DNA of 20,850 bases from CAZOEL01 sp964578835 (lineage in GTDB: Bacteria; Desulfobacterota; Syntrophobacteria; Syntrophobacterales; Syntrophobacteraceae), in contig CAZOEL010000105.1 of NCBI GenBank assembly GCA_964578835.1, positions 1 through 20,850 on the forward strand. Reading direction: 5' to 3'. Made by a program: the position numbers and the translations under genes. Within the stretch, counting starts at the first letter, position 1; each line of letters starts with the position of its first letter. Of this stretch, positions 1 to 7,963 are shown one piece after another. Under the pieces are notes generated by a model. It saw nothing but the letters and a program-made list of their open reading frames with translations. It searched no databases and was not told where the DNA came from.

Positions 1-10
1 CGTTCGAGTC

Positions 11-203
11 AGCCCTGAAAGGGCGAAATACCGTAGCCCGGGGCATCGCCCCGGGTAGAGATCCCGCAATATTCTCCAAGCCCTGTAAGGGCGAGATAAC
101 CACTTTCCGGGTATTCCGCCCCTTCAGGGCTCCGGGGAGGGTTTGTGCGGTTCCCGGCCCCGGGGTGATGCCCCGGGCTATGGTATTTCGCCCTTTCAGG
201 GCT
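11..203. repeat. Nested inverted repeat of a 20-bp palindromic unit
   Basis: Four copies of a unit reading roughly agccctgaaagggcgaaata lie at 11-30 (forward), 79-98 (forward), 112-131 (reverse) and 184-203 (reverse). Each unit contains its own small palindrome (CCCT...AGGG). The outer pair extends into 45-bp arms, 11-55 and 159-203, which differ at only two positions and each carry a second palindrome, CCCGGGGC/GCCCCGGG. The inner pair is more diverged. The whole could fold as a large cruciform, or reflect two insertions of a dispersed palindromic repeat in opposite orientation. No ORF with coding character was seen in it. Confidence 0.8.
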
Positions 204-303
204 TTCACGTGAAGCATTCGGGAGCGACGTACAGAGCATAAGATCCCGTACACATGGTCATTTCTGAATGAGAACAAATTTACCGTATGCGGCTCGCTTA
301 TGA

Positions 304-459
304 TAAGCACCCGAACAGAAGTTTTTCAACAAACAAACCGCTCGCCCTGAGCTTGTCGAAGGGCGAGCGTGCTCTTCCTGCTTCGAAAGGCTCAGAATGA
401 GCGGATAATCAGCATGAGCGGATGATATGAAATGTTAAAAACTTCTGTTCGGGTGCTTA
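304..459. mobile_element. MITE-like element with 23-bp terminal inverted repeats
   Basis: The sequence taagcacccgaacagaag with its following T-run (304-326) recurs as an exact reverse complement at 437-459. The ~110-bp interior has no coding potential and holds a hairpin-forming repeat near 340-367, ctcgccctgagcttgtcgaa followed by gggcgag, a widespread dispersed bacterial repeat type, plus a related half copy near 380-395. Size, matched ends and lack of coding fit a non-autonomous miniature element. No matching transposase lies in the window and no clear target duplication can be seen. Confidence 0.6.
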
Positions 460-566
460 GCTGTTCTGCATGTCTTCAAACATTGGCGCGGCTTTGACTT
501 AAGGCTTTATCAACAAATTCAATGGCTCAAGATCCGGACCCGCCTATTGAGATTCAATCAGCGTAC

Positions 567-1457
567 CTAATAAAGTGTTTTGATGTCCGCATCCTCATCC
601 AGAGCTAATTCCTTCCGCATTGAATTCTCTTTTTCCATGGGCTTCCTTGAATCATGAAAATATTCATCTGACAAGCGGGCAGAGCCTTTCTGAGCGTTGT
701 CTTCTACGTAAGCTGTTCGATTGACAATTTCGCCAGGGGTTCCCATTTCCGCCCAATTGTACACCGAGACAGCATTTTCATAAATCAGTCGGACACATCC
801 ATGTGAAGCGGCATAACTCGGAAGAATGCCTCCATGCAGAAAATAGTTTCCAAAGAGCCTCAAGGAATAGGGCATCCAGGCATTGTCATATTTTGACGAG
901 TAATGGTCCACTTCCTTCGATGAAATGACGAATTTTCTCGTTGGAGTTCCGTCCCTTCCAGAAGAAATTGGAAAAAGATGAGCCAATTTCCCGTATTCAT
1001 AAAGCCCGAGGCACTGCTGACCGATATCGATCAGGATGAACTTGGGCAAGCGAGAAATAGCGACGATGCGCTCGGGAAGAATCTTTGGCTTTATGGAAAA
1101 GTTGAGCGGCACATAAATGAATTCAACATCCGTGCTCAAGCTATCCTCGCCATCAACTACGGCCATCGGCTCCAGGCGATTTATGAGAGCAATCCGCTCG
1201 CGATAGAAATTGAAATTATTATCAAAATATTTCACAAAACGGCAGAAATAACTAATGGATTGTCCTTTGGGCAGAAAGATCTTCAGGCAAGGCACTCCGT
1301 CCACTTCGACGATTTTACGATCGGTGGGAAACTTTACAAGCTCCAGGTAGAGCTTTCTATCGATAGCAAAGGCGGCGGCCACAGCAACAAAAGAGAAAGA
1401 AGACAAAGCAGTCCAAATTATCCCAAACAGAAGCGTTCGTCTAAGGTCATGTTTCAT
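567..1457 (-). CDS. L,D-transpeptidase (YkuD family), exported
   Basis: Probable periplasmic peptidoglycan cross-linking enzyme of the YkuD family, which joins stem peptides through a catalytic cysteine. Using the ATG at 1457 (296 aa), residues about 7-32 form a signal peptide or membrane anchor. The family signature is intact near the middle: HGG (about 208-210), then SHGCVRL with His219, Cys221 and Arg223. The stretch before it, with an IALINRLEP segment followed by VEFIYVPLNF, resembles a degenerate LysM module (inference). In-frame upstream starts at 1496 (ATG) and 1508 (TTG) lack good ribosome sites and would place a polar tail ahead of the signal peptide. The product continues about 70 polar, charged residues past the catalytic motif. 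It lies 110 bp downstream of the co-directional ferredoxin-type gene. Family assignment is firm; the substrate is not known. Confidence 0.88.
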   Translation of the reverse strand: MKHDLRRTLLFGIIWTALSSFSFVAVAAAFAIDRKLYLELVKFPTDRKIVEVDGVPCLKIFLPKGQSISYFCRFVKYFDNNFNFYRERIALINRLEPMAVVDGEDSLSTDVEFIYVPLNFSIKPKILPERIVAISRLPKFILIDIGQQCLGLYEYGKLAHLFPISSGRDGTPTRKFVISSKEVDHYSSKYDNAWMPYSLRLFGNYFLHGGILPSYAASHGCVRLIYENAVSVYNWAEMGTPGEIVNRTAYVEDNAQKGSARLSDEYFHDSRKPMEKENSMRKELALDEDADIKTLY

Positions 1458-1567
1458 AGTGCCCCGATTCAACCCAGCACGGAAACCGCTGGACATCCTT
1501 TCGCGCAAAGACTACACAGACTAACGAAAAAAACAGCTCCTGAAAATGAGCTGAGAAACCATATGCA

Positions 1568-2629
1568 TCAAGTGATTGAACGCTCCTTGACCATCTTCTG
1601 ATACATCTCAAAAGTGTGAGCGGGCGGCGTTTTTCGCTCTCCTTCAGGTTTAAGAGAAAGCCCGATCGCATCCTGCGGGCATGTCGGCACGCAGAGACCG
1701 CACCCAATGCATCTGTCGTGGTCGATGCGCGCGATCTCGTCTGAAATCGTGACGGCATCCATCTGGCAGCGCTCGGCGCAGACTCCGCATCCTATGCACT
1801 TCTCCGCATCCACAGAGGCAAAGTAGCTCGACATCACATGGTCTGCGGGCTTCGGCAGTCTTTTCAAGTTCTTCAGCATTTGGCAACAGCAACCGCAGCA
1901 AGTGCAAATATTAATCGCTTTTTGGGAATTGGACGGTTGAAGAACCAGTCCCGCTCTTTCGGCTTCCTTGAGGATATTCAGCGCTTCTTCGGCATCTATG
2001 GGGCGTCCGAGCCCATTTTCCATATAATAGTGAGCGCCGGTTCCAAAAATCAGGCACGATTCTATCGGACGATCGCACCCATCGCCGACCATTTGGTGTT
2101 CTTTTCTGCAAATGCAGGGCGCAACAATTATATACTCCTGCTCCAACACTATTCGTCGAGCTTCTTCATAAGGCATCACCGCCTGCTCGGGAGATAACGC
2201 CGAAGGAATCGGTATAGTCCTCATCTGCGGAGTCTCTATCCGATTTATCTCTTCGAAAAAATACGGAAGATATTCATTCATGTCCCTGATCAGAAGGGGA
2301 TCCAGATCATTGACATGGTATTCCCATATGCCAACCATAAACTGAGCGGCCATGTAAAGGACTTTGGAACCTTTTCGAACGCGGAAAATGAGCCCTTTTT
2401 TAGCCATCTCTTCAAGCCGATCAGACATTTCTTTGGCGTCCCGATCGCTTTTTTCCGCGAGGATCTCGGGGCTTGCCGGCTTCAGGGATAGGAGTTGAGC
2501 GATAGCGGCCTCTTCCGGGTTAAAGAGCCGTCTGAGTATCCGCATTTCAACTCCCGTGGGAGTCCTCGGAAAACCTGCCGGCAGCCTATGCAGATGAGCC
2601 GCCAATGATTCGTATACTCTTTCTTCCAT
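1568..2629 (-). CDS. Winged-helix/4Fe-4S ferredoxin-domain protein
   Basis: A 353-aa cytoplasmic protein with two typical ferredoxin clusters at the C-terminus: CIGCGVCAERC (about 278-288) and CIGCGLCVPTC (about 307-317), each followed by a DA(V/I) turn. Ahead of them are more Cys-rich motifs, CIC...GCDRPIESC and CTCCGCCC, which could hold another cluster or zinc. The N-terminal ~100 residues read as a winged helix (helices about 30-70, then KKGLIFRVRKGSKVLY). Proteins of this build are common in anaerobic Deltaproteobacteria and are usually annotated only as 4Fe-4S proteins; their role is unsettled. The start at 2629 is preceded by AAAGGA seven bases upstream. The frame stays open to 2809, but that extension lacks a ribosome site and family-like sequence. 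Electron transfer or redox-sensing regulation are both possible. Confidence 0.85.
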   Translation of the reverse strand: MEERVYESLAAHLHRLPAGFPRTPTGVEMRILRRLFNPEEAAIAQLLSLKPASPEILAEKSDRDAKEMSDRLEEMAKKGLIFRVRKGSKVLYMAAQFMVGIWEYHVNDLDPLLIRDMNEYLPYFFEEINRIETPQMRTIPIPSALSPEQAVMPYEEARRIVLEQEYIIVAPCICRKEHQMVGDGCDRPIESCLIFGTGAHYYMENGLGRPIDAEEALNILKEAERAGLVLQPSNSQKAINICTCCGCCCQMLKNLKRLPKPADHVMSSYFASVDAEKCIGCGVCAERCQMDAVTISDEIARIDHDRCIGCGLCVPTCPQDAIGLSLKPEGERKTPPAHTFEMYQKMVKERSIT

Positions 2630-2940
2630 GAGCTGGTCCTTTCCATCGCATGAAAACACAACGACAAAAGAATGCGCTTTCAAACGCAAAGCATCTCCCT
2701 GTATCCCTCTCCTGACTGATCGCAGGGCCCGCCCTTTGATTGAAAGCTCGAAAAGCATAACTGATTTGAAAAAAATCTGAAACTCCTTCTTTTTGAACGC
2801 TGGACGCACGCAACGGCGGGCTGCGCCGGAGCCTGTCCGCGCACCGGATGGACTTGAACATTATTTGGAAATCGCTACCTTATGTAAGAAAAGAAAGTCC
2901 TTATCATAGAATCAGTGGAGATATAACGGAGGCTAGAAAG
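2630..2940. other. Divergent intergenic gap
   Basis: About 310 bp between the divergent ferredoxin-domain gene and the small plus-strand gene at 2941. The minus-strand frame remains open to 2809, but I see no second coding sequence, no clear repeat and no convincing terminator or riboswitch. Promoters for both flanking genes should lie here; I cannot place them reliably. Confidence 0.4.
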
Positions 2941-3156
2941 ATGGAAGATCGTGAAGAAATCCGGAAGCTCTTATATGAGCTCATAGGCGAAGAGGGCTGC
3001 GGCGCCGCATGCTCCGACGCCGATATCTTTTATGATGAAGAAGGATGGAAGTTTCAGCTGGAAGGCTTCATGGAGCCCTGGAAAATAGGAAAGACGCTTG
3101 ATGAAGCGAAAGCTTCTTTGCGGGAATATGCGTCAATGGGCTGGGGCATGGCGTAG
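2941..3156 (+). CDS. Small acidic hypothetical protein
   Basis: A 71-aa protein of unknown function. It begins MEDREEIRKLLYELIGEEG and ends in a helix-rich KTLDEAKASLREYASMG segment; two cysteines (Cys-Gly-Ala-Ala-Cys) sit near residues 17-21. It is acidic and soluble with no signal peptide. The start is chosen because GGAGG lies eight bases upstream of the ATG; the open frame reaches back to 2848, but that ATG has no ribosome site. The middle part (DIFYDEEGWKFQLEGF) followed by a helix resembles short strand-helix proteins such as the HicB antitoxin fold, but no HicA partner is present, so that is only a loose resemblance. It is followed 85 bp downstream by another small gene on the same strand. 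Confidence 0.6.
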   Translation: MEDREEIRKLLYELIGEEGCGAACSDADIFYDEEGWKFQLEGFMEPWKIGKTLDEAKASLREYASMGWGMA

Positions 3157-3241
3157 CGGGAAGCTCTTTAGGGTACGCGACAGCTTTTTGGCTGTTGGGG
3201 ATCTTCATGAGGTGAATGCGTTGATGGAGAGGAGATTGGCT

Positions 3242-3394
3242 ATGGAGCATAGATCGGAGAAAACATTTGAATGCGTTTCGTGCGGCAGTAGCTTTGACCG
3301 GGCATCGGCAGTGAAAGAATGTCGTATCTGCCACCGCACGCACTGTGAGGAGTGCATAAACGAAGAGGGAATCTGCGTTCCCTGCAAGAAATGA
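3242..3394 (+). CDS. Zinc-ribbon-like small protein
   Basis: A 50-aa protein with seven cysteines and two histidines arranged as CVSC, then CRICHRTHCEEC, then GICVPC, which suggests one or two zinc-binding knuckles of the zinc-ribbon or RING-like type. Nothing else is in it, so it is probably a small metal-binding or nucleic-acid/protein adaptor. The ATG at 3242 has AGGAG seven bases ahead. An in-frame ATG at 3224, preceded by GAGGTG, would add six residues and cannot be excluded. It lies just downstream of the small gene ending at 3156 and converges with the minus-strand gene ending at 3459. I recognise the metal-ligand pattern but not a named family. Confidence 0.6.
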   Translation: MEHRSEKTFECVSCGSSFDRASAVKECRICHRTHCEECINEEGICVPCKK

Positions 3395-3434
3395 GAACAA
3401 TAACGGCCGCCGCCATCTCTTGGGGGAGCCGGTT

Positions 3435-3454
3435 CCGGCGGCAGATGCCGCCGG
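3435..3454. terminator. GC-rich hairpin between convergent genes
   Basis: Perfect 8-bp stem CCGGCGGC/GCCGCCGG with an AGAT loop, placed between the stop codons of two convergent genes (3394 and 3459). Position suggests a bidirectional terminator, but neither side has a T-tract, so it may act only as an RNA-end stabiliser. Confidence 0.4.
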
Positions 3455-3458
3455 GTCG

Positions 3459-4637
3459 CTACCGAGGGTCGGTCACACGATCCGACGCGCGTTGTAAAGC
3501 TTCATGGAAACAGGTCGTGTGATCTTCGAGATGTGACTGGACAAAGGGGAGCTCATCCTCTTCCACTACGGCGTCTTGAATGACGAGCTCGGCCAGCGAT
3601 AACCACTCTTCAAGTGAAAACGAGCGGAGCAGCCCGATAAGGTCGGAAACGGACGGGAGCGAAGGAGTTTTAAGAGCTCTTTCCTCCCAAGCCTCAAGAA
3701 AGCCTTCGACAATGTTCCCGATGCACTCGGGGCTCGCCAACGCCAACTCGCCGACTCCGTCCAGTCTGTCAAGTCTCAACCGAAAGCTCAAGTTGAGAAG
3801 AAAATGCACGAGGCCAAAAAGTAGCTCTTCCTCGCCTTCTCCTGTCTGCACAAGGGACTGATATCCCCTTGCCGTGATCAGCTTGAGCTGTATTTCTTCC
3901 CCTTTAAAACCGATGATGAAGTCCCCCGCGGCGTGATGCCACGGGTAAATCTGTTTGAAGGATTCAGTGTCGAAATAGGAGGTGAGCAGAGCTGCGGCTC
4001 TTCTGTAGAGAAGACGGGTCTGCTCCGCGCTGAGAAAATAACCGCCGCCGGGATGGTCCCACACTTTGATGGCTGGAAGCTCTCCCGGCGATGGGACTGA
4101 AAGATGGAATTCATGGAATCCTTCGAACCATTCGGCGATGAATAAGGAGAGAGGGAGTGGAGCCGCGCCCTTTTCCTCGATCATGGCGCGTCCTTGGAAT
4201 AAGGGACGGGGAAGAAAAGGGAGCTTGAATTTTTCATACAAATATTGGAGGAGGCTGAATTCTTTCTCTAGAATCGACTCTCTCGCAGGCCCTGAAGCGG
4301 AGCTCAAGGCAAAAGAACAGGAGCTTCCGTCTTGCATGCTCACACGAATGCGCGCAACGTTGTAGATAGCGCCGTGCTTTTCACTGATCACCTCTACCCT
4401 GCCGACCTCCTCCATTTTTGCGGGACCGTTCAGAGTTTGACTCAAAGCCGTTCTAAGAGGCAGAAAAGAATCCTGCGCTATAAATTCCATGAGCGTCTGA
4501 AGGTAGGGCCCATAGGCGATGATTTGCTTTTCGACATTGAGGCCCTGAGGAAGCGGCAGGAGAGCCGTCTCTTCAGAAAGAGGCGCCGCCCCCCCCGGAG
4601 CGCTGATGAAAGGTTCGATTGGAAAATGATATTTCAT
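3459..4637 (-). CDS. Protein resembling a degenerate APH/kinase fold
   Basis: A 392-aa soluble protein with no signal peptide. The layout recalls the aminoglycoside phosphotransferase/protein-kinase fold: a strand-rich N-lobe (VEVISEKHGAIYNVARIRV, about 81-99), a possible C-helix (EKEFSLLQYLYEKF, about 124-137), a hinge-like segment (LFIAEWFEGFHEFHLS, about 165-180) and HHAAGDFII at about 234-242 where APH enzymes have HGDxxxxN. The usual lysine and DFG-like metal-binding motif are not evident, so it may be a pseudokinase. This is fold-level inference from motif spacing, not a confident family call. The start at 4637 has AGGAG about 13 bases ahead, a long spacing, but the N-terminus has no better candidate. 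It is divergent from the dehydrogenase gene at 4991 and convergent with the zinc-ribbon gene. Confidence 0.6.
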   Translation of the reverse strand: MKYHFPIEPFISAPGGAAPLSEETALLPLPQGLNVEKQIIAYGPYLQTLMEFIAQDSFLPLRTALSQTLNGPAKMEEVGRVEVISEKHGAIYNVARIRVSMQDGSSCSFALSSASGPARESILEKEFSLLQYLYEKFKLPFLPRPLFQGRAMIEEKGAAPLPLSLFIAEWFEGFHEFHLSVPSPGELPAIKVWDHPGGGYFLSAEQTRLLYRRAAALLTSYFDTESFKQIYPWHHAAGDFIIGFKGEEIQLKLITARGYQSLVQTGEGEEELLFGLVHFLLNLSFRLRLDRLDGVGELALASPECIGNIVEGFLEAWEERALKTPSLPSVSDLIGLLRSFSLEEWLSLAELVIQDAVVEEDELPFVQSHLEDHTTCFHEALQRASDRVTDPR

Positions 4638-4990
4638 GCTTTATTCCACACTCCTGTTCCTGCTCTTGAGCCCCCGCCGGATAGAGGCGGTCATCGCAGG
4701 CGAGATAAAGTCCAAAAGCTATATTGCAAGGTCGAGTCTCAAATCGGATACAATAATATAATCAAAAAGACAACTCGCCGGCGCAGATAAAAGGACCCTC
4801 GCTCATATTTAACAGGCATGGGACGCATCGCCCCCGTAGACTTGCTCTCCTTGCCCTGAAGCCAAAGAGCTCTATATTTGACTAAATGATTCTGCGAGAG
4901 GCTCTGCGACAGAACCTGGCCGAGGCGCGCCTTCTGTGTGGAATCGGGTCGACCGCGCAGTTACAAAATAACAAAATGACAGGAGGTCTT
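4638..4990. other. Divergent intergenic gap
   Basis: About 350 bp between the divergent kinase-like gene and the dehydrogenase lipoprotein gene. It must hold promoters for both. TTGCAA at 4724-4729 and TACAAT at 4749-4754 could be a poorly spaced (19 bp) sigma-70 type pair for rightward transcription, but this is weak. No repeat, structured RNA or extra gene was recognised. Confidence 0.35.
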
Positions 4991-6307
4991 ATGCCTTACC
5001 GACATTGGGTTTGGTTGATGGTTTTGACAGCGGCCCTCTCGGGCTGCTCCCATGAGGCGCAGCTGCCGGTTTCTGCTGGAATAGGCCCCGATCCTGTCCT
5101 TCCCCCACCGCATAGATCCTTGATCCCAACCGTTATACTCGCCCCGGCGAAAGGCTGGAAGAACGATGAAAAGCCGCTGCCGGCCAAGGGAACGGCAGTG
5201 GCTCCATTTGCAGAAGGGTTGGATCACCCGCGCTGGGTTTATGTGCTCCCCAATGGCGATGTTCTAGTGGCCGAGACCAATCGCCCTTCCGATACCGAAG
5301 ACTATAAGGGTCTAAAGGGCTGGATCACCAAAAAGGTGATGGAGCGAGTCGGGGCGGGCGGCGAAAGCGCAAACCGGATTACTCTGCTCCGAGACGCGGA
5401 TGGGGATGGGATGCCCGAGACGCGATCGACATTTCTTGACGGGCTGAATTCACCTTTCGGCATGGCGCTTGTTCGCGGTCATTTTTATGTCGCAAACACC
5501 GATGCTCTCCTACGCTTTCCCTACGTCGAAGGTCAGACTCAGATCCTCGAGCCGGGCGTCAAAGTGATGGAGCTGCCTGCCGGTCCCATCAACAGGCATT
5601 GGACAAGAAATGTCATCGCCGGCAAGGACGGGAATAAACTATATGTGACAGTCGGATCAAACAGCAATGTGGGAGAAAACGGCATGGAAAACGAAGAAGG
5701 GCGCGCGGCCATCTGGGAGCTGGATCTTCGAACCGGAGCTCGCCGCATCTTCGCTTCAGGCTTGCGCAATCCCAATGGCCTTGCCTGGGAGCCCGAGTCG
5801 GGCGAGCTTTGGACGGTGGTCAACGAGCGTGACGAGCTTGGAAGCGATCTTGTGCCGGACTTCATGACCTCGGTGCGGGAAAACGGATTCTACGGCTGGC
5901 CCTATAGCTATTTTGGCCGACATGTGGATGAGAGAGCGCAGCCCCAAAGGCCGGATCTGGTAGAAAAGGCTATCTCGCCGGACTATGCTCTGGGCTCTCA
6001 CACGTCCTGTCTTGGCCTCGCATCCTCTGAAGGAGTCAATTTGCCCGAGCGGTTTCGGCATGGTATGTTTGTCGGACAACATGGCTCGTGGAATCGGAAG
6101 CCGCCAAGCGGCTATAAAGTCATTTTCGTCCCCTTCAGCCACGGAAAGCCATCGGGAGATCCCGTAGATGTGCTCACAGGCTTTCTGAACGCTAAGGGAG
6201 AGGCTTTGGGGAGGCCGGTAGGCGTCGCTATCGATAAGAAGGGAGCGTTGCTTGTGGCTGACGATGTTGGAAACATTATCTGGCGAGTCACCGCATCGGA
6301 TGGGTGA
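4991..6307 (+). CDS. Glucose/sorbosone dehydrogenase family lipoprotein (PQQ-type beta-propeller)
   Basis: A 438-aa exported protein of the GSDH/L-sorbosone dehydrogenase family, six-bladed beta-propellers that typically oxidise aldoses or related sugars with pyrroloquinoline quinone and calcium. Residues 1-18 form a lipoprotein signal peptide ending in the lipobox LSGC (Cys19), so it should be membrane-anchored outside the cytoplasm. Recognisable blade motifs include LDHPRWVYVLPNGDVLVAET, SPFGMALV, KLYVTVGSNSNVG, ASGLRNPNGLAWEP, VNERDELG and FVGQHGSWNRKPPSGYKV, typical of the sorbosone dehydrogenase branch. The ATG at 4991 follows AGGAGG closely; an in-frame ATG at 4976 is less likely because it would overlap that ribosome site. 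The gene heads a run of secreted-protein genes. Many relatives are uncharacterised, and no PQQ biosynthesis genes are present here, so the substrate is unknown. Confidence 0.88.
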   Translation: MPYRHWVWLMVLTAALSGCSHEAQLPVSAGIGPDPVLPPPHRSLIPTVILAPAKGWKNDEKPLPAKGTAVAPFAEGLDHPRWVYVLPNGDVLVAETNRPSDTEDYKGLKGWITKKVMERVGAGGESANRITLLRDADGDGMPETRSTFLDGLNSPFGMALVRGHFYVANTDALLRFPYVEGQTQILEPGVKVMELPAGPINRHWTRNVIAGKDGNKLYVTVGSNSNVGENGMENEEGRAAIWELDLRTGARRIFASGLRNPNGLAWEPESGELWTVVNERDELGSDLVPDFMTSVRENGFYGWPYSYFGRHVDERAQPQRPDLVEKAISPDYALGSHTSCLGLASSEGVNLPERFRHGMFVGQHGSWNRKPPSGYKVIFVPFSHGKPSGDPVDVLTGFLNAKGEALGRPVGVAIDKKGALLVADDVGNIIWRVTASDG

Positions 6308-6388
6308 TCGCCAAGGAGGCGAATTGCAGAAGGACGACAGATAGCCGCACTCATCGAAACGATCATATTTGACGAGAGGGACATATTT

Positions 6389-6874
6389 ATGAAGGGAAAA
6401 TTCGTGCGCCGGCCGATTTTCAAGCCCACCAGATCAATCTTTCAATTTTTGCTTATTGCTCTCGTTTTGAGCTCGATTTGGACAGCATCGGCTCAGGCTC
6501 AGATCAGCGAAGCCAAAGTCGCCGCATTTGTTGAGGCTTTGCGACTCTCCGCGCCAAATACCGGAAACCCCAATGACGGGCTTTACAGCGATTGGAAGAT
6601 CAAATGGGAAAACATCCTTCGATGGTCGAAACGCTGCACGGGAACCGAAATGGAGCCCGCCGAATTTGAAGCCAATAGTCAAAAAGCCCGTGAGATTCTT
6701 GCCTGCGTCATGGGTAAGATCCTGAGGGAGCAATACGAAATAAGCAAAGATGAGCCCATAGCCGTGCGCCGCGCCGCTTCCTGGTGGATGACCGGCGACC
6801 CCGATCAATATGACGCGCAGCAGACAAGAGCCTATACGCAAAAGGTCCTGGATTTTTATAACAGATCTCTTTGA
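6389..6874 (+). CDS. Secreted hypothetical protein
   Basis: A 161-aa protein with a clear Sec signal peptide: basic start (KGKFVRR), hydrophobic core FLLIALVLSSIWTASA and an AQA cleavage site near residue 38. The mature part is mostly helical and soluble, with two cysteines (RWSKRCTG and LACVMGK) that could form one disulfide. I recognise no family. The start is supported by AGAGGG eight bases upstream. It lies 81 bp after the dehydrogenase lipoprotein and 34 bp before another secreted protein, so the three are probably co-transcribed and share an extracytoplasmic role. Confidence 0.72.
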   Translation: MKGKFVRRPIFKPTRSIFQFLLIALVLSSIWTASAQAQISEAKVAAFVEALRLSAPNTGNPNDGLYSDWKIKWENILRWSKRCTGTEMEPAEFEANSQKAREILACVMGKILREQYEISKDEPIAVRRAASWWMTGDPDQYDAQQTRAYTQKVLDFYNRSL

Positions 6875-6908
6875 GAGATTGTCATACCATACCGGAGAGA
6901 GCCCACCA

Positions 6909-7424
6909 GTGAATTTCAAAGCTAATATGAATAAGGCCATGGGCAGCAGCAAAGTTGTCATGATGGCTATTGCATTGGCGCTTTTTTGTCTTTGCGCCGG
7001 TCCTTCGCCTCAGGCGTCATCTCCGAGAGACATAACAAAGCAGGTGTACTCTCAAACCAGTTTTGACGAACAGGTCCAACGATTTTGCGAAAGCTATTGC
7101 CAGGGAAACGAGTCAAAGGGAGCCATCCAGAGGGTAACGATTCAGGAATCAGGCAGGAATCAACACCGCGTGGAAATCCATGTTTCCTTGCAGAACCGGC
7201 ACGATACCGGCCCGCCTCTCAACATGACCCCCTTTGATTGGACTATCATGGTTAGGGCGATTGGCGCGTTGGACGCTGAGAGCTGCGTATTGAGCGTCAA
7301 TGATATCCTGGTTGAAAACGATCTGAGCAACATCTTCTCAAACTATGCAAATCAATACAGAGGAACAAAGCATCGGATACCGGACTGCGAAAGATTTCTC
7401 GATAAGAGAATGAAGACACGATGA
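6909..7424 (+). CDS. Secreted Cys-containing hypothetical protein
   Basis: A 171-aa protein that I do not recognise. A GTG start at 6909 is preferred because GGAGAG lies about nine bases upstream, while the in-frame ATG at 6927 has no ribosome site. Residues about 15-35 form a signal peptide (VVMMAIALALFCLCAG, then a Ser/Pro-rich cleavage region). The mature part has four cysteines, two in FCESYC, one in ESCVLSV and one in PDCERF, suggesting two disulfides outside the cytoplasm. It contains a strand-rich centre (IQRVTIQESG, HRVEIHVSLQ). It is the last gene before a 700-bp gap and probably belongs to the transcription unit starting at 4991. Confidence 0.65.
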   Translation: MNFKANMNKAMGSSKVVMMAIALALFCLCAGPSPQASSPRDITKQVYSQTSFDEQVQRFCESYCQGNESKGAIQRVTIQESGRNQHRVEIHVSLQNRHDTGPPLNMTPFDWTIMVRAIGALDAESCVLSVNDILVENDLSNIFSNYANQYRGTKHRIPDCERFLDKRMKTR

Positions 7425-7650
7425 AGAGAAGCTTCATAGAGGAAGAATGGCGAGCCTCTGTGATGGTTATGAGGCGCTCACGATCTTCCGTGAAAGAAAA
7501 CATGAAATCGATTTGATCCCGTATCGGATACTAAGTATAAATACTCCATGTTATAAGTACAAATAACACCTCATAGCGCATCCAGAACAATCCCGCACAG
7601 TCATTCGTAGAGTGAATACTTAGGGTCAGAGAAGGAAAGACCTCCCCTTT

Positions 7651-7769
7651 GTCATGCCGAGGCGCCGACAGGCAACGAAGAATTCAACAAGATCTCTCCT
7701 GCGGTCGAGATAAATAAAACAGGCTACTCCTGCCTAGATCCTTTGTAACCGAAGCGGTCCTCAGGATGA
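7651..7769. repeat. Decayed dispersed inverted repeat
   Basis: GTCATGCCGAGG at the left end and CCTCAGGATGA at the right end match the outer arms of the widespread dispersed repeat that begins GTCATCCTGAGG and ends in its reverse complement, with two mismatches between the arms. The interior contains GAAGAATTCAAC, AGATC fragments and CCGAAGCGG typical of such repeats. Divergence suggests an old copy. Confidence 0.4.
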
Positions 7770-7963
7770 AGGACTTCCAGGCAAGGTTTCTGTCAGCTCC
7801 CATTCGCTTAGAGTAAATCTTACTACGGCTTCTTAATCGAGGCTAATATGCCCGACACATTCTACATAATATTACTGTTACAATAAGTAAAATATACTCT
7901 ATTTTACCACTTCCCTAGCGCCCATAAAATAGTAATAATCATACCCAACGATAATGAGCTAAA

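Noticed and set aside
11..203. CRISPR-like repeats
   Set aside because: The units are in mixed orientation, few and unevenly spaced, and no cas gene is present.
6434..6961. A 175-codon minus-strand frame
   Set aside because: It is antisense to the secreted protein gene at 6389, which has a signal peptide and ribosome site; its own product lacks family-like sequence.
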